A DNA stretch of 45,221 nt from Nautiliaceae bacterium (lineage in GTDB: Bacteria; Campylobacterota; Campylobacteria; Campylobacterales; Nautiliaceae), in NCBI GenBank assembly GCA_027063595.1, contig JAMORJ010000024.1, forward strand, positions 1 through 45,221, read 5' to 3'. The translations under genes and the position numbers were made by a program. Positions 19,273 through 29,749 of the stretch are shown in pieces. Position 1 is the stretch's first letter, and each line of letters begins with the position of its first letter. The notes under the pieces are model-generated. The model was not told the origin of the DNA and did no database searches. It saw nothing but the letters and a program-made list of their open reading frames with translations.

Positions 19273-19491
19273 ATGGTTAGTGGAGTAAACTTGAATGCTC
19301 AATGTATTCCGATGGGAAATGTTCAATGTTCAAAAAATGAAACTATAAAGGCTAAACAATTACAAGAGCAATTTCAAAATCAACAATTACAACAGAAAAT
19401 ACAACAGCAAACTCAACTACAAAATCAAATTCAACAGCAGCAGCAAATACAACAGCAGTTTTTGCCAATAGGAATTAATATTTATGCTTAA
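19273..19491 (+). CDS. small glutamine-rich protein
   Basis: 72 aa with 24 Gln; AAAGGAGG RBS and a TATAAT-like element just upstream. Confidence 0.55.
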   Translation: MVSGVNLNAQCIPMGNVQCSKNETIKAKQLQEQFQNQQLQQKIQQQTQLQNQIQQQQQIQQQFLPIGINIYA

Positions 19492-19574
19492 TTTTTAATA
19501 AAAGCTCTTTTGCGAAAAATTTATGTTTGAAAAAATTAATCAGATCGAATTTATTATTAGCTAATAAATGCTAT

Positions 19575-20021
19575 TTATGCATTAAGAGATAAAAAATCTT
19601 CTAATATTTTTTTATGGTCAAATACTAATTTATCCCATGGGATTTCTTCAAGTTTAACGACAATTGCTTCTTTTGCGTCATCTCCGGCTTTTGGAAGAGC
19701 GTTTGCGTGACAAATAAATACAGCGCTTGCTGTGTGAAGTCTTGGATCTCTATTGGGGTCTGAATAAATGCCAAGAAGTTTTTTAATTTCTACATCTAAA
19801 TTTGTCTCTTCTTTCATTTCTCGAATTAATGCTTCTTCTACTTTTTCTTTATAATCTACAAATCCTCCCGGAAGTGCAAAACCAAAAGGAGGGTTTTTTC
19901 TTTTAATTAAAACTATTCCGCTAAAATGAGGATTAAATATTTTGATAATTCCATCAACTGTTAAGAAAGGAGTTGGTTTTACCCAATTGGGTATATTTAA
20001 TTTTTCAAATTCTTTAATCAT
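19575..20021 (-). CDS. NUDIX hydrolase
   Basis: Nudix box [24 protein letters not shown]. Confidence 0.92.
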   Translation of the reverse strand: MIKEFEKLNIPNWVKPTPFLTVDGIIKIFNPHFSGIVLIKRKNPPFGFALPGGFVDYKEKVEEALIREMKEETNLDVEIKKLLGIYSDPNRDPRLHTASAVFICHANALPKAGDDAKEAIVVKLEEIPWDKLVFDHKKILEDFLSLNA

Positions 20022-21087
20022 TTAGTCCCGCTTCTTTTAAAGCTTCGGCTTGATAGTGTGCAATTAATGGTTCGATTATTTCATCAAATTTTCCTTCATT
20101 CATTATTTCTTCTAATTTATAAAGAGTTAGTCCGATTCTGTGGTCAGTTATCCTGTTTTGAGGGTAATTGTATGTTCTAATTCTTTCGCTTCTATCTCCG
20201 CTTCCAACTTGTGCTTTTCTTTCTTTTCCTATTTTTTCAAGTCTTTCTCTTTCGTATTTTTCATAGACTCTAGCTTTAAGTATTTGCATAGCTTTTTCTT
20301 TGTTTCTTTGCTGACTTCTTTCATCTTGCATTGAAACTACTATTCCAGTTGGAATGTGAGTGATTCTTACGGCACTTTCGGTTTTATTTACGTGTTGTCC
20401 TCCAGCTCCTCCGGCTCTCATTACTTCAATTTTTAAATCTTTTGGATCAATTTCTATATCCACATCGTCAACTTCGGGCATAACGGCAACGGTTACAGCT
20501 GAGGTGTGAATTCTTCCTTGAGATTCGGTAATAGGAATTCTTTGGACTCTATGAGTTCCACCTTCGTATTTTAAACGACTATAAGCGCCTTCTCCTTTTA
20601 CTAGCAAAATAATCTCTTTATATCCACCAAGGTCATTTTTGCTTTCGCTTACAATCTCTACTTTCCATCCTTTAGAGTCGGCATATCTTAAATATGCTTT
20701 TGTTAAATCTGCTACAAATAACGCTGCCTCATCTCCTCCGGTTCCGGCTCTTATTTCGAGGAAAATGTTTTTTTCATCGTTTGGATCTTTTGGGAGCAAA
20801 AGAAGTTTTATTTCTTCTTCCATTTTTGGAAGCTTTTCTTCGATTTCTTTAATTTCTTCTTTTGCCAAATCAGCCATTTCGGGATCATCAAGCATTATTT
20901 TTGCTTCTTCTAAATTATTTAAAAGATTTTCGTATTCTTTTGCTTTATTTACAATTGGCTCAAGCTGTCTTGCTTCTCTTGAAAGCTTTGTCATTCTTTT
21001 GATATCTTGAGTAATTTCTGGAGAGCTTAATTCTTTATTTATTTGATTGTATTTTTCAACAAAAGGTTTTAGTTTTTCGCGTAGCAT
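20014..21087 (-). CDS. prfA: peptide chain release factor 1
   Basis: [63 protein letters not shown]. Confidence 0.97.
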   Translation of the reverse strand: MLREKLKPFVEKYNQINKELSSPEITQDIKRMTKLSREARQLEPIVNKAKEYENLLNNLEEAKIMLDDPEMADLAKEEIKEIEEKLPKMEEEIKLLLLPKDPNDEKNIFLEIRAGTGGDEAALFVADLTKAYLRYADSKGWKVEIVSESKNDLGGYKEIILLVKGEGAYSRLKYEGGTHRVQRIPITESQGRIHTSAVTVAVMPEVDDVDIEIDPKDLKIEVMRAGGAGGQHVNKTESAVRITHIPTGIVVSMQDERSQQRNKEKAMQILKARVYEKYERERLEKIGKERKAQVGSGDRSERIRTYNYPQNRITDHRIGLTLYKLEEIMNEGKFDEIIEPLIAHYQAEALKEAGLND

Positions 21088-21123
21088 AGTAATTCCTTAG
21101 TAGGATATAAAGAGAGGAAAAAA

Positions 21124-21405
21124 TTAAGCTTCTTGTGCTTTTGGTTCGATTGATTTTACTAAATGATGAAGTTTTGAAATTTTTCTTCTTGCTGTATTTT
21201 TCTTTAATATTCCCTTGTTAATGTAACTTTGAAATTTTTTGTTTGCAACTTTCCAATACTCAAGCGCTTTTTCGTAATCACCAGCAGCTACCGCTTCTCT
21301 TATGTTTCTTGTGATTGTTTTAATTCTTGTTCTGTAGTATCTGTTTCTTTCTGTTCTTTTTTTTGTTTGTCTTATTCTTTTTTGAGCTGATTTTGTGTTT
21401 GCCAT
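21124..21405 (-). CDS. rpsT: 30S ribosomal protein S20
   Basis: [30 protein letters not shown]...[15 protein letters not shown]. Confidence 0.97.
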   Translation of the reverse strand: MANTKSAQKRIRQTKKRTERNRYYRTRIKTITRNIREAVAAGDYEKALEYWKVANKKFQSYINKGILKKNTARRKISKLHHLVKSIEPKAQEA

Positions 21406-21486
21406 ATAGTTCCTTTTTTTTAGAGCGTATTTTATAAAAATTTGGTAAAATTTGCAAATCTTTATTTCATTTTTAAAAGGAAAAAA

Positions 21487-22809
21487 ATGAAATTATTTGG
21501 AACGGATGGAGTTAGAGGAAAAGCTGGGGAATTTTTAACTCCAAGTCTTGCGATGAATTTGGCTATGGCTTTTGCTGAAAGTTTAAAAAAAAATACGGGT
21601 AAAATTTTGGTAGGTAAAGATACCAGAAGAAGCGGATATATGATTGAAAATGCTATAGTTAGCGGTCTTACTGCCGTTGGGTATGACGTGATTCAAATTG
21701 GTCCTATGCCAACTCCGGCAGTTGCTTTTCTTACCGAAGATATGAGATGCGATGGCGGAATTATGATTAGCGCAAGTCATAATCCATATTATGATAACGG
21801 AATTAAATTTTTCGATAACGAAGGAAATAAACTCTCAAGTGAACTTGAAGAAAAAATAGAAGAAAGATATTTTGAGAATAATTTTGAATTGAAAACCGAA
21901 AAAGAAATAGGAAAAAGCAAAAGAATTGATGATGTAATTGGAAGATACATAGTTCATATTAAATCTTCTTTTCCAAAGCATTTAAATTTAAATGGCATTA
22001 GAATCGTAATAGATACGGCAAATGGTGCAGCTTATAAAGTAGCTCCAACCATTTTTAGCGAACTTGGAGCAGATGTAATTACAATAAACGATAAACCAAA
22101 CGGATTTAATATTAATCAAAACGCAGGAGCAATGCATCCAGAAATTTTAGCTTCTAAGGTAAAAGAGTATAGAGCCGATATTGGATTTGCTCTTGATGGA
22201 GATGCCGATAGATTGGTAGTGGTTGATGAAAAAGGCGAAGTAATTAATGGAGATAAATTAATAGGAGCTTTAGCTTTTTATCTTCATAAACAAAATAAAT
22301 TAAAAAATAGCGGAATTGTAGTAACCGTTATGAGTAACGGGGCTTTAGAAGAATTTTTGTCTAAATATGGGATAGAGGTTTATAGAAGTAAAGTAGGAGA
22401 TAAGTATGTGTTGGAAGTTATGAAAGAAAAAGATTTAAATTTTGGAGGAGAGCAATCGGGACATATTATTTTTAGCGATTACGCAAAAACCGGAGATGGA
22501 CTTGTAAGTGCTCTTCAGGCGGTAGCTTATATGATTGAAAGTGGTAAGAAAGCTAGTGAAGCTTTTGATTTGTTTGAACTTTATCCTCAAGTTCAGACGA
22601 ATATAAATGTTAGCGAAAAAGTCCCTTTAGAAAGTATTGAAGGAGTAGAAGATTTATTAAAAAGCGTTGAAAAAGAAGGTTATAGACATTTAGTAAGATA
22701 TTCGGGAACGGAAAATAAACTTAGATTGCTTATCGAAGGAAAGGAATTAAAAAAAGCAAAAGAGTTTTTAGAAGAATTAAAAGCATTTTTTGAAAAAAAA
22801 CTTGGATAG
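21487..22809 (+). CDS. glmM: phosphoglucosamine mutase
   Basis: [68 protein letters not shown] 21487 preferred over 21442. Confidence 0.96.
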   Translation: MKLFGTDGVRGKAGEFLTPSLAMNLAMAFAESLKKNTGKILVGKDTRRSGYMIENAIVSGLTAVGYDVIQIGPMPTPAVAFLTEDMRCDGGIMISASHNPYYDNGIKFFDNEGNKLSSELEEKIEERYFENNFELKTEKEIGKSKRIDDVIGRYIVHIKSSFPKHLNLNGIRIVIDTANGAAYKVAPTIFSELGADVITINDKPNGFNINQNAGAMHPEILASKVKEYRADIGFALDGDADRLVVVDEKGEVINGDKLIGALAFYLHKQNKLKNSGIVVTVMSNGALEEFLSKYGIEVYRSKVGDKYVLEVMKEKDLNFGGEQSGHIIFSDYAKTGDGLVSALQAVAYMIESGKKASEAFDLFELYPQVQTNINVSEKVPLESIEGVEDLLKSVEKEGYRHLVRYSGTENKLRLLIEGKELKKAKEFLEELKAFFEKKLG

Positions 22810-22813
22810 AGTT

Positions 22814-23263
22814 ATGAAATGGATTTTTAAATTTGCTTTCTTTTTTTTATTCGTTTTAGTAATTGATCAATTTATAAAATTTGTTTTTTTGAATGGATTT
22901 GAGTGGCATAGTAAATGTATTTCTTTGGTTTTAGCGATAAATAAAGGTGTTGCTTTTTCTATGTTCTCCTTTTTAGGAGAGTATTTAAAATATATTCAAT
23001 TGGCTTTGATAGCGATTCTTTTTGCGTATTTTTTAAAAGATAGAGTAATTCAAACATATCCTATTGTTTCTGGTATTTTACTTGGAGCCGCTGTTTCTAA
23101 TTTGTTGGATAGATTTATTAGAGGCGGGGTTGTAGATTATGTATATTGGCATTGTTTTTTTGATTTTGCGATATTTAATTTTGCCGATGTAATGATAGAT
23201 TTGAGTATTGTTTTGTTTGCTTATTTTTATTTTTTTAAAAAAAATGTTAAAATTTCAATATAG
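22814..23263 (+). CDS. lspA: lipoprotein signal peptidase
   Basis: VIDQFIKFVFL, LGAAVSNLLDRFIRGGVVDYVYW, FNFADVMIDLSI; TM helices. ATG 22814 follows the glmM stop; alternative upstream starts are possible. Confidence 0.9.
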   Translation: MKWIFKFAFFFLFVLVIDQFIKFVFLNGFEWHSKCISLVLAINKGVAFSMFSFLGEYLKYIQLALIAILFAYFLKDRVIQTYPIVSGILLGAAVSNLLDRFIRGGVVDYVYWHCFFDFAIFNFADVMIDLSIVLFAYFYFFKKNVKISI

Positions 23264-23337
23264 GTCGCGTAGCTCAGTGGGAGAGCACTGCCCCGACACG
23301 GCAGGGGTCGCAGGTTCAAATCCTGCCGCGACCACCA
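23263..23337 (+). tRNA. tRNA-Val(GAC) with C33
   Basis: Cloverleaf GGTCGCG/CGCGACC acceptor, GCTC/GAGC D-stem, CTGCC-CCGACAC-GGCAG anticodon arm, GCAGG-TTCAAAT-CCTGC T-arm, encoded CCA. Confidence 0.85.
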
Positions 23338-23342
23338 TTAAA

Positions 23343-23371
23343 TTGACATTAATAAAAAAATAAGTTATTAT
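23343..23371 (+). promoter_or_regulatory. sigma70-like promoter upstream of thrS
   Basis: TTGACA - 17 nt - TATTAT, followed by a leader of about 100 nt before the thrS ATG. Confidence 0.5.
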
Positions 23372-23484
23372 TCACGTAAAAAAAGGAGATTGGCATAAGA
23401 AACTTGGATTTGAATTTTAAAACTTCATTTAATAGGGACTCACTTGATTAAACTTCATTTTTCAAAAAAATCAAAAGGAATTTT

Positions 23485-25323
23485 ATGTGCGATGTTATTG
23501 GTTATAAAATAGGTGAAGATATTTTTGATCTTCAAACAATAAAAGCAAAAAATATAGATATTTCTAACGCTACTCCTATTTATTTTGATAATTCTCTTGA
23601 AGCTCTTGAAATAATTCGTCATTCTGCAGCTCATTTAATGGCTCAGGCTATTAAAGAACTTTATCCTGACGCTAAATTTTATGTAGGCCCTACTATTGAA
23701 AATGGATTTTATTATGATTTAAAAACGAATGAGCAAATTACGGAGAAAGATTTAAAAAATATTGAAAAAAAAATGAAATCTCTTGTAAAGAAAAAATTTG
23801 ATATTACAAGATACGAAATAAGCAAATCGGAAGCGATTGAAAAATTTAAAGATGACGAATTAAAACAAGAAGTTTTAAAAATGATTGATTCGGATGTAGT
23901 GTCCATTTATAAGCAGGGAGATTTTGAAGATCTTTGTAGAGGACCTCATGTTCCAAATACAAAATATCTTCAAAATGTAAAACTTCAAAAAATATCTGGT
24001 GCTTATTTAGGAGGCGATTCTTCTAAAGAGATGTTAACGAGAATTTATGGAACCGCTTTTGCTACTAAAGAAGCTCTTCAAGAATATTTAAAAATGTTAG
24101 AAGAAGCTCAAAAAAGAGATCATAGAAAACTTGGAAACGAGCTTGAACTTTGGATGTTTGATGAAGAAATTGGGGCTGGTATGCCAATATGGCTTCCTAA
24201 AGGAGCGCTTCTTAGAGCTAATCTTGAGAAACTTCTTTTTTCCGCGCATATTAGAAGAAATTATGATCCAGTAAGAGGTCCTGAACTTTTAAGATCTCAC
24301 ATGTGGAAAATAAGTGGGCATTATTATAACTATAAAGAGAATATGTATTTTACAGAAATTGCTCATGACGATGAAAACAAACCTGCTGAAGAATATGGTA
24401 TAAAACCAATGAACTGTTTATCTCACGTTAAAATTTTTGCTCATAAAACAAGAAGTTATAAAGAATTACCTCTTAGATTTTTTGAGTTTGGAACGGTTCA
24501 TAGACATGAAAAAAGCGGAGTTCTTCATGGGCTTTTGAGAGTTAGAGAATTTACGCAAGATGATGCTCATATTTTTTGTAGACCTGATCAAATTGAAGAT
24601 GAGGTTATAAATGTTTTAGATTTTGTTGATTCTATTATGAAAAAATTTGGATTTGAGTATGAGATGGAAATTTCGACAAGACCAGAAAAATCTATTGGAA
24701 GCGATGAAATTTGGGAGAGAGCAACTTCTTCTCTTAAAGGAGCTCTTGAAAGACTTGGTAAAAACTATGGGATAGATGAAGGCGGGGGAGCTTTTTATGG
24801 GCCTAAAATAGATATAAAAATTACCGATGCTATTGGCAGAAAGTGGCAATGTGGAACGATTCAGGTAGATTTTAATTTACCTGAAAGATTTAATATAACG
24901 TATGTTGATGAAAACAATGAAAGAAAACGCCCGGTAATGATTCATAGGGCGATAATTGGAAGTTTTGAAAGATTTATAGCTATTCTTACTGAACATTACG
25001 CTGGAGAGTTTCCGACTTTTATTGCGCCAATTAAGGCTATTTTCGTTCCAATTGGAGAAAAACATATAAAATATGCTGAAGAAATTCAAAAAGAATTGCT
25101 TGAATATGATTTAAAAACGGAAATTTTTAAAAGTAGTGATTCTCTTAATAAAAGAATTAGAAACGCTGAGAAGCAAAAGGTTGGATATGTAGTAATTATT
25201 GGGGATGAAGAGGTTGAGAATAATACGGTTGCCATTAGAGATAGAAGAAAAAGAGAACAATACAAAATGAAAAAAGGAGAGTTCGTGGAAATGATAAAAA
25301 AATTATGTGAGGTTAAACTATGA
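23485..25323 (+). CDS. thrS: threonyl-tRNA synthetase
   Basis: RHSAAHLMAQAIKELYPDAKFYVGPTIENGFYYD, catalytic core MNCLSHVKIF, RVREFTQDDAHIFC, GAFYGPKIDIKI. Confidence 0.97.
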   Translation: MCDVIGYKIGEDIFDLQTIKAKNIDISNATPIYFDNSLEALEIIRHSAAHLMAQAIKELYPDAKFYVGPTIENGFYYDLKTNEQITEKDLKNIEKKMKSLVKKKFDITRYEISKSEAIEKFKDDELKQEVLKMIDSDVVSIYKQGDFEDLCRGPHVPNTKYLQNVKLQKISGAYLGGDSSKEMLTRIYGTAFATKEALQEYLKMLEEAQKRDHRKLGNELELWMFDEEIGAGMPIWLPKGALLRANLEKLLFSAHIRRNYDPVRGPELLRSHMWKISGHYYNYKENMYFTEIAHDDENKPAEEYGIKPMNCLSHVKIFAHKTRSYKELPLRFFEFGTVHRHEKSGVLHGLLRVREFTQDDAHIFCRPDQIEDEVINVLDFVDSIMKKFGFEYEMEISTRPEKSIGSDEIWERATSSLKGALERLGKNYGIDEGGGAFYGPKIDIKITDAIGRKWQCGTIQVDFNLPERFNITYVDENNERKRPVMIHRAIIGSFERFIAILTEHYAGEFPTFIAPIKAIFVPIGEKHIKYAEEIQKELLEYDLKTEIFKSSDSLNKRIRNAEKQKVGYVVIIGDEEVENNTVAIRDRRKREQYKMKKGEFVEMIKKLCEVKL

Positions 25324-25853
25324 AGAAGCAGGAAAAAACGTTATTAAATGAAGAGATTTTAGATTTTACAGATAAAGTAAGATTTGTAGATACACAAGGA
25401 GAGCCTCAAATTATAGATTCTCATAAGGCTCTTGAAATTGCTTATAATAAAGGTCTTGATTTGGTGCTTGTAGCACCAAATGCAAATCCTCCCGTAGCAA
25501 AAGCAATGGATTATGGCAAATACAAATACGAACAAGAGAGAAAGAAAAAAGAAGCAAGAAAGAAACAAGCCAAAATTGAAGTAAAAGAGATTAAATTTAC
25601 TTCAAAAATTCAGCAAAACGATATTGATTATAAAGTAAAACACGCAAGAGAGTTTTTAGAAAAAGGAAAACATGTTAAGCTTAGAGTGTTTTTAAGAGGA
25701 AGAGAATTGGCTACTCCTGAAAAAGGATTTGAAGTAATAAATAAAGTATGGGAGATGTTAAAAGATATAGCAGAAAAACAAAACGAGCCTAAACTTGAAG
25801 GAAATTATATAAATCTTCTTGTAACGCCTCCTAAGAAGAAAAAGAAGAAATAA
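25320..25853 (+). CDS. infC: translation initiation factor IF-3
   Basis: LDLVLVAPNANPPVAKAMDYGKYKYEQERKKKEARKKQ, KEIKFTSKIQQNDIDYKVKHA; ATGA overlap with thrS. Confidence 0.96.
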   Translation: MKKQEKTLLNEEILDFTDKVRFVDTQGEPQIIDSHKALEIAYNKGLDLVLVAPNANPPVAKAMDYGKYKYEQERKKKEARKKQAKIEVKEIKFTSKIQQNDIDYKVKHAREFLEKGKHVKLRVFLRGRELATPEKGFEVINKVWEMLKDIAEKQNEPKLEGNYINLLVTPPKKKKKK

Positions 25854-25865
25854 TACGGAAAATGT

Positions 25866-25892
25866 AAAATGCACTCTTATCGAGTGCATTTT
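25866..25892 (+). terminator. stem-loop terminator between convergent infC and yfdX-like gene
   Basis: Perfect 11-bp inverted repeat AAAATGCACTC-TTATC-GAGTGCATTTT. Confidence 0.7.
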
Positions 25893-25966
25893 GGCTAATG
25901 TTTTTTGCCTTAAAATAAAGTGTCAGATAATTTTTTTTTGTGATAAAGAAAAAAGAGGGGAAAAAT

Positions 25967-26833
25967 TTATTTGTTGATATGGTGGATAGCTTTTTCTTTG
26001 AATTCTTTAAGTTTTTGTAACAATTCTTCAAATAAGCTACCTGTTTTATGATTAGCTTTAATTTCTTTTTCAATGTGTTTAATTGCTTCTTCAAGTTCTT
26101 TATAAGTAGTTTTGCTTGTACTTGTATATCCAAGTAATCTTGCAAGTTTAAGTTGTTTTTTAGCTTCTTCTAAATATTTTAAAGCTTGTTTTTTATCTTT
26201 TTTTACAATTTTACTTGCTTCAGTTACTAGCGCTTGAGCTTTTATTAATGGAATAGGAATGATAGTATCTATTTCTACTAAAGTAGAAAGAGCCATTGCC
26301 AATACGTCTTTTGCCTCTTTAATTTTTCCTTCGTTTAAATATTTGATTGCAAGATTAAGTGCTGCTGGGTATGTTGCAAGTGGAAGATTTATTGTTTTAA
26401 TTACAATTTCATCTCTTAGAGCGTTTAATACTTGTCTTGCTTCAGGAAGTTTATTTTCCGCTACAAGTAATTTTGCGCTTGCTACCATTTTTGCAATATC
26501 TTCAATTTTCCCTTGAAATTCATACGCTTCTATTCTAATGTCTACTGGTAGAAGGTATGGTGGATTTGGAGAATTTAGAACTATTGCAAGCTCTCCTATT
26601 GCTTTTTTTAGTGCTTCTTTTGCTTTTTTAATTTTGTTACCATTTAAATAAATTAGCGCATCTTGAGTATATTGAATAGCTCTTATCGCTTCTTTAATAA
26701 GTTGTGTGCTTTGAGCTTTCTTTTCTGCGTTAATTACAGCATTATTACTTACTTTGTTTGTTTTTGCATCAGCTGCAAAGCTTGTGCTTACAAGAATACT
26801 TGCCAATGCTAAAGATGTTACTAATTTTTTCAT
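25967..26833 (-). CDS. YfdX-family periplasmic protein
   Basis: Signal peptide then AIRAIQYTQDALIYLNGNKIKKAKEALKKAIGEL, LPVDIRIEAYEF, INLPLATYPAALNLAIKYLNEGKIKEAKDVLAMALSTLVEIDTIIPIPLIKAQAL, typical of YfdX. Confidence 0.8.
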   Translation of the reverse strand: MKKLVTSLALASILVSTSFAADAKTNKVSNNAVINAEKKAQSTQLIKEAIRAIQYTQDALIYLNGNKIKKAKEALKKAIGELAIVLNSPNPPYLLPVDIRIEAYEFQGKIEDIAKMVASAKLLVAENKLPEARQVLNALRDEIVIKTINLPLATYPAALNLAIKYLNEGKIKEAKDVLAMALSTLVEIDTIIPIPLIKAQALVTEASKIVKKDKKQALKYLEEAKKQLKLARLLGYTSTSKTTYKELEEAIKHIEKEIKANHKTGSLFEELLQKLKEFKEKAIHHINK

Positions 26834-26865
26834 AATACCCTCCTTAAAAATTTTTAGGTAGTATA

Positions 26866-26894
26866 ATTATACAACTTTAGTAATGTTGTGTCAA
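26866..26894 (-). promoter_or_regulatory. consensus sigma70-type promoter of the yfdX-family gene
   Basis: Minus strand TTGACA - 17 nt (CAACATTACTAAAGTTG) - TATAAT. Confidence 0.75.
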
Positions 26895-26975
26895 GTTTTT
26901 TAAGTTGCATTCTTAAAATTTTAATAATCGTTTAAGGTTTTAAATGTGATATAATTATGCAAAAAAAGGTTTTTT

Positions 26976-28757
26976 ATGCAAGAGAAAATAAGGAATTTTG
27001 CGATTATTGCGCATATTGATCATGGAAAGAGTACTCTTGCCGATAGATTGATAGAATTTTGCGGTGGAATTGATGAAAGAGAAAAAGAAGATCAACTTCT
27101 TGATACGATGGATATTGAAAAAGAAAGAGGAATTACAATAAAAGCTCAAAGCGTTAGACTTGAATATAAAGGGCATATTTTAAATCTTATAGATACGCCA
27201 GGACATGTGGATTTTTCGCATGAAGTTAGTAAATCTTTAAAAAGTAGCGAAGGAGCTTTGCTTGTAGTTGATGCAACTCAAGGAGTAGAAGCTCAAACAT
27301 TAGCTAATGTTTATATGGCAATAGAAAATGATCTTGAGATAATACCAGTTATTAATAAAATTGATTTGCCATCTGCCGATCCTCAAAGAGTTGCTGAAGA
27401 AATTGAAATGACTATTGGAATTGACAAAAATGAAGCTATTTTTGTAAGTGCAAAAACAGGGGAGGGAATAGAAAAACTTCTTGATGCAATAATTGAGAGA
27501 ATTCCTGCTCCAAAAGGAGATCCAAATGCTCCTACTAAAGCTTTGATTTATGATAGTTGGTTTGATAATTATTTAGGAGCCGTGTGTTTGGTTAGAGTGT
27601 TTGATGGATCTATTAAAAAGAACGAAGAAGCCCTTATTATGGGTACTGGAAAAAAACATAAGGTATTAGACCTTTATTATCCTCATCCTTTGAGAAAATT
27701 AAAAACGGATGAGATTAAAACGGGAGAAATTGGCGTAGTTGTAATGGGGCTTAAAAATGTAAGCGATATTAGAGTAGGAGATACCATTACAATGGCTAAA
27801 AATCCAGCAAGTGAGCCTGTTGAAGAGATGAAAGAAGCAAAAAGTTTTGTTTTTGCTGGAATTTATCCAATTGATACGGATAAATACGATGATTTAAGAG
27901 AAGCTCTTGAAAAACTTAAACTTAATGATGATTCCATTACTTTTGAACCAGAAACTTCTCAGGCTCTTGGTTTTGGTTTTAGAGTTGGATTTCTTGGAAT
28001 GCTTCATATGGAAGTTATTAAAGAGAGATTGGAAAGAGAATTTGGAATAGAGCTTATAGCAACGGCTCCAAGCGTTACTTATAAAGTAAAATTAACCGAT
28101 GGAAGCGAAATTGAAATATCTAATCCAAGCGAATTGCCGCCAGTAAATAAAATAGAAAAAATTTATGAGCCTTATGTGAAAGCTACTATTATTACTCCAA
28201 GTGAATTTGTCGGAAATTTAATTCAGTTTTTAAACGAAAAAAGGGGCGTTCAACTTAAGATGGAGTATTTAAGTCCAGAGAGAGTATTGCTTGAATATGA
28301 ATTACCTTTAAATGAAATAGTTACCGATTTTTATGATAAATTAAAAACTCTTACCAAAGGTTATGCAAGTTTTGATTATGAAGAAGCTGGATATAAAGAG
28401 GGAGATTTAGTTAAAATGGATATAAGAGTTGCCGGAGAAGTAGTTGATGCTTTGAGTGTAATAGTTCCAAGAGATAAGGCAGAAAAAAGAGGAAGAGAAC
28501 TTATTAAAGTTATGAAAGAACTTATTCCAAGGCAACTTTTTGAAGTGGCTCTTCAAGCAAGTATTGGAAATAAAATTATTGCAAGAGAAACCATTAAAGC
28601 TTTAAGAAAAGATGTTACGGCTAAATGTTATGGGGGAGATATTAGTAGGAAAAGAAAGTTGCTTGAAAAGCAAAAAAAAGGTAAAAAAAGAATGAAAGCG
28701 ATTGGAAAAGTAAATATTCCTCAAGAAGCGTTTTTAAGTGTATTAAAGATTAACTGA
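26976..28757 (+). CDS. lepA: elongation factor 4 (LepA)
   Basis: [44 protein letters not shown]-terminal [23 protein letters not shown]. Confidence 0.97.
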   Translation: MQEKIRNFAIIAHIDHGKSTLADRLIEFCGGIDEREKEDQLLDTMDIEKERGITIKAQSVRLEYKGHILNLIDTPGHVDFSHEVSKSLKSSEGALLVVDATQGVEAQTLANVYMAIENDLEIIPVINKIDLPSADPQRVAEEIEMTIGIDKNEAIFVSAKTGEGIEKLLDAIIERIPAPKGDPNAPTKALIYDSWFDNYLGAVCLVRVFDGSIKKNEEALIMGTGKKHKVLDLYYPHPLRKLKTDEIKTGEIGVVVMGLKNVSDIRVGDTITMAKNPASEPVEEMKEAKSFVFAGIYPIDTDKYDDLREALEKLKLNDDSITFEPETSQALGFGFRVGFLGMLHMEVIKERLEREFGIELIATAPSVTYKVKLTDGSEIEISNPSELPPVNKIEKIYEPYVKATIITPSEFVGNLIQFLNEKRGVQLKMEYLSPERVLLEYELPLNEIVTDFYDKLKTLTKGYASFDYEEAGYKEGDLVKMDIRVAGEVVDALSVIVPRDKAEKRGRELIKVMKELIPRQLFEVALQASIGNKIIARETIKALRKDVTAKCYGGDISRKRKLLEKQKKGKKRMKAIGKVNIPQEAFLSVLKIN

Positions 28758-29722
28758 TGAATATTTTATATATTGCAGCTACTATAATCACTATTATAGG
28801 TCTTAAATTTCTTTCCCCTTTTTTAATCTATTTAATTCTTTCTATATTTTTAACCATTTTAATTTATCCCCTTGTGGCGTTTTTTGAAAAAAGAGGAATG
28901 CCGATTTTTGTAGGATATATATTTTCGGCTTTATTGGTTGTATTTATTTTCGGGGCTATGTTTATGGTTATAAATTCTTCTTTAAAAGAATTTTTACAAA
29001 ACGCTTCTTTTTATCAGGATAAATTTTCAACAATTGTTAGGCAGATAAACGGATATTTGGAAAATTTTGATATGAAGATAGATTCTTCTATGTTAAACGC
29101 CGTTAATGTAGTGCCTTTAATAAAAACGTTTTTGGCAAAAGCCGGAAATTTAATAAAGGGTTTTTTGATTGTATTTATAGGGGTTTCGTTTATGATATTC
29201 GAATCTAAAAATTTCGGCAAAAAAATTTCTTTAATTGCCGAAAATAAAGATACATTAACGTTGTTTTTTAAAAATATCCAAAAATATTTTGTTATCAAAA
29301 CCTTTACTTCAGCTTTGACAGGTTTACTCGTGGCGCTTATGCTTTTGTATTTTAAAGTGCCTTATGCGTGGCTTTTGGGGATAATGGCTTTTATATTCAA
29401 TTTTATTCCCGTAGTCGGGTCTATTGTGGCTGCAATTCCAGGAATTTTAATTTCATTTGTTATTTATGATTTAAATGTTGCCGTTTATGTAACAATAGGG
29501 TATATAATTATAAATAATGTGGTTTCAAATATAATAGAACCAAAACTTATGGGAGATGGGCTTGATTTGTCTCCGGCAGTCGTGTTTTTTTCTCTTCTTT
29601 TATGGGGATGGGTTTTTGGCATTGTAGGGACATTTTTAGCTGTTCCTCTTACCATGACGCTCAAATTGGCTTTAATAAGTTATAAAAGAACAAAATGGAT
29701 TGGAATGTTGCTTTCTAAGTAA
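28757..29722 (+). CDS. AI-2E family transporter
   Basis: Multi-TM; VPYAWLLGIMAFIFNFIPVVGSIVAAIPG and NVVSNIIEPKLMGDGLDLSPAVVFFSLLLWGWVFGIVG. Confidence 0.88.
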   Translation: MNILYIAATIITIIGLKFLSPFLIYLILSIFLTILIYPLVAFFEKRGMPIFVGYIFSALLVVFIFGAMFMVINSSLKEFLQNASFYQDKFSTIVRQINGYLENFDMKIDSSMLNAVNVVPLIKTFLAKAGNLIKGFLIVFIGVSFMIFESKNFGKKISLIAENKDTLTLFFKNIQKYFVIKTFTSALTGLLVALMLLYFKVPYAWLLGIMAFIFNFIPVVGSIVAAIPGILISFVIYDLNVAVYVTIGYIIINNVVSNIIEPKLMGDGLDLSPAVVFFSLLLWGWVFGIVGTFLAVPLTMTLKLALISYKRTKWIGMLLSK

Positions 29723-29749
29723 AAAACTTTGCAAAAAAACGAAATGTGA

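Noticed and set aside
19380-19460. CAA/CAG-rich stretch as a possible CRISPR-like or satellite repeat
   Set aside because: No regular repeat-spacer unit; explained as Gln codons of the 72-aa ORF.
20140-21010. Plus-strand ORFs opposite prfA
   Set aside because: Antisense to prfA with low-complexity Ser/Phe content.
25831-26145. 104-aa minus-strand ORF
   Set aside because: Runs through the terminator hairpin and overlaps the yfdX-family gene out of frame; Lys/Leu low complexity.
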